8,288 nt of DNA. Origin: Tidjanibacter sp. Lineage in GTDB: Bacteria; Bacteroidota; Bacteroidia; Bacteroidales; Rikenellaceae. Shown piece by piece: positions 1-6,130 of this stretch. The notes under the pieces were generated by a model. It was not told the DNA's origin, made no database searches, and was given only the letters and a program-made list of their open reading frames with translations. A program made the position numbers and the translations under genes. The stretch is taken from assembly GCA_017547065.1 (NCBI GenBank), contig JAFYRC010000002.1:1-8288 (forward strand), in the 5' to 3' direction. Every line of letters begins with the position of its first letter. Position 1 is the first letter of the stretch.

Positions 1-266
1 AAAGCTTTTTTCGCCTTATAGTTTCCTTTTTTTATCATGAGTCTACTTACAGATTGTAACCACCCCCAAAAAAAGTTGTAAAAAGATTTGGTGGTTTCAA
101 AAAATTGATTTAATTTAGCGTTAACAAAAGCACTTCGCCTTTGATGTTGGTGAGGATAAAAAGGGGTTAGATTTACTAGTTAGGTTAGAGGATTTTTACC
201 ACCAATAGAGGCGCTTTGCCAAAGTAAAACAGAACAATCATTATTATTAACTAAAAACTTAATCGT
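1..266 (+). other. AT-rich upstream and leader region of the SusC operon
   Basis: No gene is supported here: the stretch is AT-rich and has no convincing coding frame. The first 50 bases contain T-runs (5-11 and 25-33) that could be the tail of an upstream gene's terminator, but the matching hairpin would lie outside the window. Small repeats are visible: an 8-base inverted pair TTGGTGGT (88-95) and ACCACCAA (198-205), a direct pair GGTTAGA (165-171 and 183-189), and an 11-base palindrome CTTTGCCAAAG (214-224). They could be operator or leader-folding elements, but none is a recognised regulator site. The 20 bases before the SusC start codon have no Shine-Dalgarno-like sequence, which is common in Bacteroidota, where A/T-rich leaders are typical. 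Confidence 0.5.
87..118 (+). promoter_or_regulatory. Candidate Bacteroidota sigma-ABfr type promoter for the SusC operon
   Basis: TTTG at 87-90 matches the -33 element. After exactly 20 bases, TAATTTAG at 111-118 matches the -7 consensus TAnnTTTG at all but one fixed position. Initiation would fall near 125, giving a leader of about 140 bases. A competing -7-like sequence, TAGATTTA at 168-175, also has one mismatch, but its nearest TTTG (140-143) is 24 bases upstream, longer than usual. The choice between them is an inference. Confidence 0.35.
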
Positions 267-3200
267 ATGAGAAAAATTGTACTCTCAGTTTTTGCGACCT
301 TGATGCTCTGCCTCAGCGCAGGTGCACAAGTTCTGAAAGTGTCCGGTACAGTTGCAGACCAGAGTGGTCAGCCCGTAATAGGCGCAACCGTAGCCGTGGC
401 TGGTACGACAGAGGCTACCATCACCGACGTGAATGGTGCTTATCAGCTCAAAGCCTCTGCTGATGCAACATTGGAGGTATCGTACGTTGGTATGCAGACC
501 ACCCTCGTGGAGGTTGCAGGTCGTACCTTGGTTAACGTTACCCTCCAGCCCAGCAGCACCCAGATTGAGGACGTTATTGTGGTAGCTTATGGTACCGCAA
601 AGAAAGAGTCCTTCACTGGTTCGGCAGCTGTAGTGAGCGACAAAGAGCTCAAAACCCGTAAAGTAGCCAACGTATCGAAGGCTATCGATGGTCTTGCTCC
701 TGGTATCCAGACCACCTCTGGTAGTGGTCAGCCTGGTAGCGGTTCGAGCATCGTTATCCGTGGTATCGGCTCTATCAGTGCAAGCTCTACCCCCTTGTAT
801 GTTGTAGACGGCGTACCCTACGGCGGTAGCATCAACGCTATCAACCCCGACGATATCGAGAACATCACCATCTTGAAAGATGCTGCTGCATCGGTTCTTT
901 ATGGTTCGCGTGGTGCTAACGGTGTTGTAATGATCACCACCAAGAAGGGTTCGGACAAAGGTACCGACATCAACTTCAAGGCCAGCTTTGGTGTATCGAG
1001 CCGTGCATATGAGAACTATGAGACTATGGGTTCGAAAGACTTCTTGGAGACCATGTATTGGGCATATCGCCAGCAGGCTATCGCCGGTGGTGCAACCATC
1101 GACGAGGCAGGTTTGGAGGGTCTTTATCAGATGAGCCAGGGTCGTGCAAAAATCCTCGGTGCAAACGAGCAGTACAACCCCTATAACTATAATGTATGGG
1201 TGGCTGATAACGAGGATAACCCAATCGTTGAGCAGATGCTTATCAACCCCGAGACCGGTAAAGTTCGCGAGGACGCTACCTTGTACTGGGACGAGAGCTG
1301 GATTGACGAGGTTACCAACAATGCTGCTGCACGTCAGGAGTATGTATTGAGCTTCAACGGCGGTAGCGACAAGAGCCAGTATATGTTGTCGGCAGGTTAC
1401 CTGAACGAGGATGGTACTCTGACTACCACCAACTTCGAGCGTATCACCGGTAGGTTGAACATAGAGACCCAGGCAAGGCCTTGGTTGCACGCAGGTATGG
1501 GTGCTAACGTATCTCGCTCCAACACCAACTCGATGGAGGCAACCGGCTCGTCGACCAGTAACGTATGGTACTCGGGCTTCTTGATGGCTCCCATCTACCC
1601 CGTTTACATGCGTGATAGGGAGTTGGAAGGTGCATTGGTATTGGGCGAGAACGGCAACAAGCAGTTCGACTACGGTGAAAACCGTCCTTCGGGCCAGCAG
1701 ACCAACTTCAACTCGGTTGCTACCCTCTATGATGACCACTATGAGAGCAACACCGACAACGTATCGGTACGTGGCCACGTTGACCTTCTTGGCAAACAGA
1801 ACTCGTGGTTGGACGGCCTGAAATTGCAGGTTAACATTGGTGCTGACTACTACAACAGCAACTACACCCAGGCATACAACATTGCTCACGGTAATGCTGC
1901 AAGCCAGAGCGGTCGTCTGTACAAGACCAACACTGGTAGCTTGGGCTACACCCTCAACCAGCTTCTTACCTACAACAAGAATATTGGCGATGCTCACATC
2001 GACATCTTGGCTGGTCACGAGTACTACGACTATGAGGAGTGGTACCTGATGGGCCACAAGACCGGCTTCCCTATGGACGGTTTGTATGAGCTCAGCGCAG
2101 GTGCAACCCTTCAGGGTGCAAACAGCTACACCACCAACTACCGTATGGAGTCCTACCTTGCTCGTTTGAACTTCGACTGGGCAGACAAATACTACCTCTC
2201 GGCTTCGTGGCGTACTGATGGTTCCTCGCGTTTCTATGAGGCAAACCGTTGGGGTCAGTTCTGGAGCATCGGTGGTAACTGGCGTGTATCGCAGGAGGAG
2301 TTTATGCAGAATGCCGAGGGCATCAACAACCTTTCGTTGAAGGCAAGCTACGGTATTCAGGGTAACGACAACCTGAGCAGCTACTACCCCTGGCAGGCAA
2401 CCTATAGCCTCTCGTGGCCTAACGAGAGCGAGTTTGGTGCAGTTGTAGGCGGTATTGAGAACAAAGGTATCAGCTGGGAGGAGAACAAGAACCTCAACGT
2501 TGGTATGGAGGCTCGCTTGTGGAACCGTGTAAACTTGAGCGTTGAGTGGTACAAACGTCTTACCGACGGTATGTTGCTCGTTTATCCTTTGCCTTGGTCG
2601 AGCGGTTTCAGCGGCTACTATCGCAACTCGGGTAACATGCAGAACTCTGGTGTTGAGCTCACCTTGGGCGTTGACATCGTTAACACAAAGAACTTCCAGT
2701 GGACTTCGACCATCATGGCTTCGCACAACGAGAACAAAGTGTTGAAACTCGTTGAGGTTGACAAAGCAAATGGTGAGAAGAACGACCAGATTAGCGGCGA
2801 CCAGATCATCCGTGAGGGCGAGGCTATCTACTCCTACTACGTACCCATCTCGGCAGGTGTTGATCCCCGCACTGGTGATCAGCTCTACTGGGCATACGAG
2901 ACCTTCAAGGATATGGACGATGTTAAGGCTTGGAATGAGAAGAACGGCACCGCATTCGACGGCCATATGATTGGCGAGAAGAAACCCGGTACCGACTACA
3001 TTACCAACAGCCAGTCGGACGCTCAGGCTTCGAAGGTTGTTTGTGGCGATAGGACTCCCGATGTATATGGTTCGTGGAACAACTACTTCCGTCTTGGTAA
3101 CTTCGACCTTTCGATCCAGACCAACTTCTCGATCGGTGGTGTAATGACCGATGGCGTTTACAGCGGTTTGAAAGATTTCTACTATCCCGCACAGGCTAAA

Positions 3201-3530
3201 CACGTTGACTTGCTGCGTGCATGGAAACAGCCCGGTGATGTTACCGACATTCGCCGTATGGACATTGGCAAGTATGGCATCACCACCAGCGACGACCTGA
3301 TCGACGCATCGTATGTTGCCATCAAGAACGTAACTCTGGGTTACACTCTTCCCCAGAGCATCGTAAACCGTATGGGTATCAAAGGTTTGAGGGCATCGGT
3401 ATCGGCCGACAACCTTGCACTCTTCAGCAAGATTCAGGGTATGAACCCCCAGTACAGCATCACCGGTGGTACCAGCTACGTTTATACCCCCTCGAAAACC
3501 ATCTCGTTCAGCCTTGACTTCTCGTTCTAA
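267..3530 (+). CDS. SusC/RagA-family TonB-dependent outer-membrane transporter
   Basis: This 1087-residue protein is a complete SusC-type transporter that should import a ligand across the outer membrane using TonB/ExbBD energy. A signal peptide occupies residues 1-20, with a likely signal peptidase I cut after SAGA. A carboxypeptidase-regulatory-like beta domain follows (about 24-96, including TDVNGAYQL). The TonB-box-like EDVIVVAYGT lies at 101-110 and the plug domain at about 113-227, with typical VIRGIGSI, PLYVVDGVPY, ILKDAAASVLYGSRGANGV and ITTKKG motifs. The remainder is the beta-barrel, ending in SFSLDFSF with the usual terminal phenylalanine. Length is ordinary for the family. There is no N-terminal STN domain, so no sign of direct sigma/anti-sigma signalling. 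The SusD-like gene starts 47 bases downstream, and the pair should form one complex. Family assignment is secure. The substrate is unknown: glycan is the commonest, but peptides and other ligands are used by relatives. Confidence 0.96.
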   Translation: MRKIVLSVFATLMLCLSAGAQVLKVSGTVADQSGQPVIGATVAVAGTTEATITDVNGAYQLKASADATLEVSYVGMQTTLVEVAGRTLVNVTLQPSSTQIEDVIVVAYGTAKKESFTGSAAVVSDKELKTRKVANVSKAIDGLAPGIQTTSGSGQPGSGSSIVIRGIGSISASSTPLYVVDGVPYGGSINAINPDDIENITILKDAAASVLYGSRGANGVVMITTKKGSDKGTDINFKASFGVSSRAYENYETMGSKDFLETMYWAYRQQAIAGGATIDEAGLEGLYQMSQGRAKILGANEQYNPYNYNVWVADNEDNPIVEQMLINPETGKVREDATLYWDESWIDEVTNNAAARQEYVLSFNGGSDKSQYMLSAGYLNEDGTLTTTNFERITGRLNIETQARPWLHAGMGANVSRSNTNSMEATGSSTSNVWYSGFLMAPIYPVYMRDRELEGALVLGENGNKQFDYGENRPSGQQTNFNSVATLYDDHYESNTDNVSVRGHVDLLGKQNSWLDGLKLQVNIGADYYNSNYTQAYNIAHGNAASQSGRLYKTNTGSLGYTLNQLLTYNKNIGDAHIDILAGHEYYDYEEWYLMGHKTGFPMDGLYELSAGATLQGANSYTTNYRMESYLARLNFDWADKYYLSASWRTDGSSRFYEANRWGQFWSIGGNWRVSQEEFMQNAEGINNLSLKASYGIQGNDNLSSYYPWQATYSLSWPNESEFGAVVGGIENKGISWEENKNLNVGMEARLWNRVNLSVEWYKRLTDGMLLVYPLPWSSGFSGYYRNSGNMQNSGVELTLGVDIVNTKNFQWTSTIMASHNENKVLKLVEVDKANGEKNDQISGDQIIREGEAIYSYYVPISAGVDPRTGDQLYWAYETFKDMDDVKAWNEKNGTAFDGHMIGEKKPGTDYITNSQSDAQASKVVCGDRTPDVYGSWNNYFRLGNFDLSIQTNFSIGGVMTDGVYSGLKDFYYPAQAKHVDLLRAWKQPGDVTDIRRMDIGKYGITTSDDLIDASYVAIKNVTLGYTLPQSIVNRMGIKGLRASVSADNLALFSKIQGMNPQYSITGGTSYVYTPSKTISFSLDFSF

Positions 3531-3577
3531 ACGACAATGGCAAGTGTGAATTGATAACTTAAAAACAGGAAGTAATT

Positions 3578-5095
3578 ATGAAAAAGATATTTTATGTACT
3601 TGCATTGGCAGCAACTACCTCAATGGTAGCCTGCGACCAGGAGTTGCTCAACACAACTCCCACCGATGAGGTGTCGGCTGAGACCCTGTTGAGTGATGCA
3701 GCAGGCGCACAGACCGCCGTGAACGGTATCTATGCCTATATGTACCAGACCGCCGGTCAGGAAGGCTGGGCTTCGGAGAACCTTGGTATTGTGTCGAAGA
3801 CTTTGGCCTTTGATGTGATGGGTGAGGACAACTATATTTATGAGGCTGGTAGCCAGTGGTACTGGTATGATCACTGCCTTGATGTTGATAGCGACTACAC
3901 TCGTAGCTACGGCCGTCAGGGTACCCAGTGGTCCTACTACTATCAGATGATTTCGCAGGTTAACTACATCATCGCCAAAGAGGAGCAGCTCGTGGCTGAG
4001 GGTGGTGCCGGTATGGACGTTGTGGCACAGGCTTATGCCATCCGTGCATTCTGCTATATGAACTTGGCCGACTGGTTCTGCTTGGGCAACTACGCAGAGA
4101 ACAGCGAGACCGCAGGTGTGCCCCTCTACCTCACTCCCACTTCGATGGACACCAAGGGTCAGCCCCGTGGTACTATGGCAGAGACCTACGCACAGATCAA
4201 CGCCGACTATAAGGCTGCTTACGACCTCTTCACCGAGGCTATTAAGGTTGGTGCAACCCAGAGCCACATCTCTCACCTCGACCTCTACAGCACTTGCGTT
4301 CTGTGGGCTCGTACCGCTTTGGCACAGGGTGAGTGGCAGAGGGCATACGACCTCGCAACCGAGGCTTTGACCAAACCCGGCTTGACCAAGGTTGTTAGCG
4401 CAGTTGATATGCTTGGCTTCAACGACTGCTCGAAGAAGAACGTAATGTGGGGCTTCAAGGTGATTACCGACCAGACCGGTCCTTACGGCTACTTCTTCTC
4501 GCACATCGACCCCTACAATGGCAACTATTGCAGTGGCGGTGAGTTGAAATGCTTTAGCGACGAATTGGCTGCAAGCATCCCCACAACCGATGAGCGTTGG
4601 GCTTGGCTTGACACCGAATTGAAGAAGGGCCTCTTTGTATCGTGCAAATTCCAGTACAAGACCGTTGCAACCTCGGAGGCTGACATCATCCTCGTTCGCG
4701 CAGAGGAGGCTCTCCTGATTGCTGCAGAGGCTGCTTGCCGTCTGAAAGATTGGACCAACGCTCGTGCACTGCTCACCGAGCTCGGTAGCGTGCGTGATAC
4801 CGCTTATGCTGCTCGTTTGGAGGCACTCACCGACTCGGAGCTCTTCAACGACGATACCACTGCTGCTTTGAATCCCCGTACCCTTATGGACGAGGTACTC
4901 TGGCAGAGGAGGGTTGAGTTGTGGTGCGAGGGCGCAGGCCGTACTTTCGACCTGAAGCGTTTGAACCTCGGCTACACCCGTAGCATCGACGGTGAGGTTA
5001 CAGAGCCCGGCGATTACAGGTTTACTCTCTTGATCCCCCAGAAGGAGTTCGACACCAACCCTGCAGTCAAACCCGAAGATCAGAACCCCCGCTAA
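3578..5095 (+). CDS. SusD/RagB-family surface lipoprotein, ligand-binding partner of SusC
   Basis: This 505-residue lipoprotein should cap the SusC barrel and capture ligand at the cell surface. The start is supported by AGGAAG at 3567-3572 and by an immediate lipoprotein signal: MKK, a hydrophobic core and lipobox MVAC, with Cys19 the predicted lipidated residue. Acidic residues just after it (CDQE) fit surface export in Bacteroidota. Family landmarks are an N-terminal SusD-like region (about 20-220) with AQAYAIRAFCYMNLADWF at 150-167 and GVPLYL at 180-185, and TPR-like helices around 240-265 and 369-390 (ILVRAEEALLIAAEA). The C-terminal SusD/RagB region contains LWQRRVELWCEGAGRTFDLK (441-460) and the hallmark IPQKEFDTNP (486-495). 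Length is normal. It lies between the SusC gene and a third lipoprotein gene on the same strand, so co-transcription is likely. The family is clear; substrate specificity cannot be read from sequence. Confidence 0.95.
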   Translation: MKKIFYVLALAATTSMVACDQELLNTTPTDEVSAETLLSDAAGAQTAVNGIYAYMYQTAGQEGWASENLGIVSKTLAFDVMGEDNYIYEAGSQWYWYDHCLDVDSDYTRSYGRQGTQWSYYYQMISQVNYIIAKEEQLVAEGGAGMDVVAQAYAIRAFCYMNLADWFCLGNYAENSETAGVPLYLTPTSMDTKGQPRGTMAETYAQINADYKAAYDLFTEAIKVGATQSHISHLDLYSTCVLWARTALAQGEWQRAYDLATEALTKPGLTKVVSAVDMLGFNDCSKKNVMWGFKVITDQTGPYGYFFSHIDPYNGNYCSGGELKCFSDELAASIPTTDERWAWLDTELKKGLFVSCKFQYKTVATSEADIILVRAEEALLIAAEAACRLKDWTNARALLTELGSVRDTAYAARLEALTDSELFNDDTTAALNPRTLMDEVLWQRRVELWCEGAGRTFDLKRLNLGYTRSIDGEVTEPGDYRFTLLIPQKEFDTNPAVKPEDQNPR

Positions 5096-5128
5096 TTGAG
5101 TGTTTAACCAAAAATGAGAATTAGTATT

Positions 5129-5980
5129 ATGAAAAAGATATTTAATATATTGATGCTCGCCGCTGTGGTTGCGCTCACATCGTGTAACTACGAGCCCGAG
5201 GGTTGGCACGGCACAATCTTCGATGGCAAGAGCAGCGAGGTTGTCTTCAACCAGAAGTCAATCAACTATGCATTCGGTCCCGAGGAGGGCACAACCATTC
5301 AGATCCCCGTGTCGCGTGGTACCGCCTCTGAGGCTTACACCACCCGCATCCAGATTTTGGATGCACAGGGCAACCCTATTGCTTCGAATCCCGACTACGC
5401 TCTGATGGCTATCGAGCAGGCTAAGTTTGAGGTTGGCGAGTGTGAGGCTGTTGCTACCCTTACTTTCGACCGCCGTCAGTTTGAGGCTGGTACCAAAGTT
5501 GGTTTCTACCTCTACATGGAGCCCACTCAGATTGACACCGACATCACCACCTGTGCATTGTCAATCCTCAGGGACTACACTTGGAGCGAGTACTGCGGCG
5601 CCACCTTGGTCTCGGATTTGTGGGGTTTGGTTTACGAGGTACCCGAAGTTCCTTGCGCTGTTTACAAAGCAGATGGATTCCCCTACTATCGTGTTTACGA
5701 TGAGATGACAGGTTGTTTGAATATCGAGGTTGAGTTCAAAGATGGTGTTCTGATTCCAAGGGGTACTCCCGATAGCTACGGTGATGTTGAATTCGAAACA
5801 GGTCTTGGTTACATCTCCGACTACTTCGTGAGGTATGTAAACATCGATCCCGAGTATGCATACTATGCAGCAAGTGCAAATGCAATTGTTTCTTATTCGT
5901 ACTATTACTGCCCCGGTGATGGCGTTGGTGGCCGTTTCCAGGATGTATGGTACTGCGATAAAGCTCTCGTAACCGAGTAG
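5129..5980 (+). CDS. Predicted surface lipoprotein of the SusCD operon, unknown family (SusE/F position)
   Basis: I do not recognise a named family. The preferred start is the ATG at 5129, giving 283 residues, because it begins a clean lipoprotein signal: MKKIFNILML, lipobox LTSC, lipidated Cys19. An in-frame ATG at 5114 would add MRISI. Residues 36-148 alternate beta-strand patterns (EVVFNQKSINYAFG, GTTIQIPVSRG, NPDYALMAIEQAKFEVGE, VGFYLYMEP) resembling the Calx-beta-like N-terminal domains of other Bacteroidota lipoproteins; this is a resemblance by eye. Residues 152-283 form a second domain (WSEYCGATLVSDLWG, YYRVYDEMTG) very rich in Tyr, with repeated aromatic residues that could support ligand binding. 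Seven cysteines follow the lipidated one (105, 142, 156, 176, 196, 261, 276). It lies just downstream of the SusD-like gene and ends 27 bases before the terminator. By position it is probably an accessory ligand-binding protein like SusE/SusF, but this is inference. Confidence 0.85.
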   Translation: MKKIFNILMLAAVVALTSCNYEPEGWHGTIFDGKSSEVVFNQKSINYAFGPEEGTTIQIPVSRGTASEAYTTRIQILDAQGNPIASNPDYALMAIEQAKFEVGECEAVATLTFDRRQFEAGTKVGFYLYMEPTQIDTDITTCALSILRDYTWSEYCGATLVSDLWGLVYEVPEVPCAVYKADGFPYYRVYDEMTGCLNIEVEFKDGVLIPRGTPDSYGDVEFETGLGYISDYFVRYVNIDPEYAYYAASANAIVSYSYYYCPGDGVGGRFQDVWYCDKALVTE

Positions 5981-6007
5981 TTTTTAGATGATAATTTTGA
6001 TCGGAGG

Positions 6008-6038
6008 GCAGTCGCTGTGAAGCGACTGCTCTTTTTTT
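6008..6038 (+). terminator. Strong intrinsic terminator ending the SusCD operon
   Basis: A perfect 9-base-pair stem, GCAGTCGCT (6008-6016) and AGCGACTGC (6021-6029), closes on a GTGA tetraloop of the stable GNRA type. After TC, a run of seven T follows (6032-6038). It begins 27 bases after the stop codon of the third lipoprotein gene and precedes the transketolase promoter element, separating the two transcription units. Confidence 0.93.
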
Positions 6039-6073
6039 GTGCCCAAAGGTGTACAAGCATACAAAGTTTTGGC

Positions 6074-6081
6074 TATCTTTG
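6074..6081 (+). promoter_or_regulatory. -7 promoter element of the transketolase gene
   Basis: TATCTTTG is an exact match to the Bacteroidota -7 consensus TAnnTTTG. It lies between the operon terminator and the transketolase start, 49 bases upstream of the ATG. No convincing TTTG -33 element is found 19-21 bases upstream (around 6050), so the element may work with a weak -33. The leader down to 6130 is A/T-rich and has no Shine-Dalgarno sequence. Confidence 0.7.
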
Positions 6082-6130
6082 TGGGGTATAATAAAGTAAA
6101 TCGATTTAATCATATATAAAAACAGACATT

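Noticed and set aside
1..50. Terminator of an upstream gene from the T-rich start of the window
   Set aside because: T-runs are visible but no hairpin precedes them within the window, so the call cannot be supported.
285..3203. Minus-strand open frame of 972 codons opposite the SusC-like gene
   Set aside because: It begins at GTG, lies in codon register with a well-supported SusC gene, and has no recognisable domain. It results from the rarity of TTA, CTA and TCA codons on the sense strand.
3531..3577. Attenuator or promoter between the SusC and SusD genes
   Set aside because: The 47-base gap shows no stem-loop with a T-run and no TAnnTTTG element, only the ribosome-binding sequence of the SusD-like gene.
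5114..5128. Upstream ATG adding MRISI to the third lipoprotein
   Set aside because: The ATG at 5129 directly opens a standard MKK lipoprotein signal and shares its initiation sequence with the SusD-like gene. The upstream start cannot be excluded.
3620..5209. Minus-strand open frame of 529 codons opposite the SusD-like gene
   Set aside because: Same in-register shadow effect. Its Cys/Val/Gly-rich composition has no family motifs, and there is no promoter or ribosome-binding evidence.
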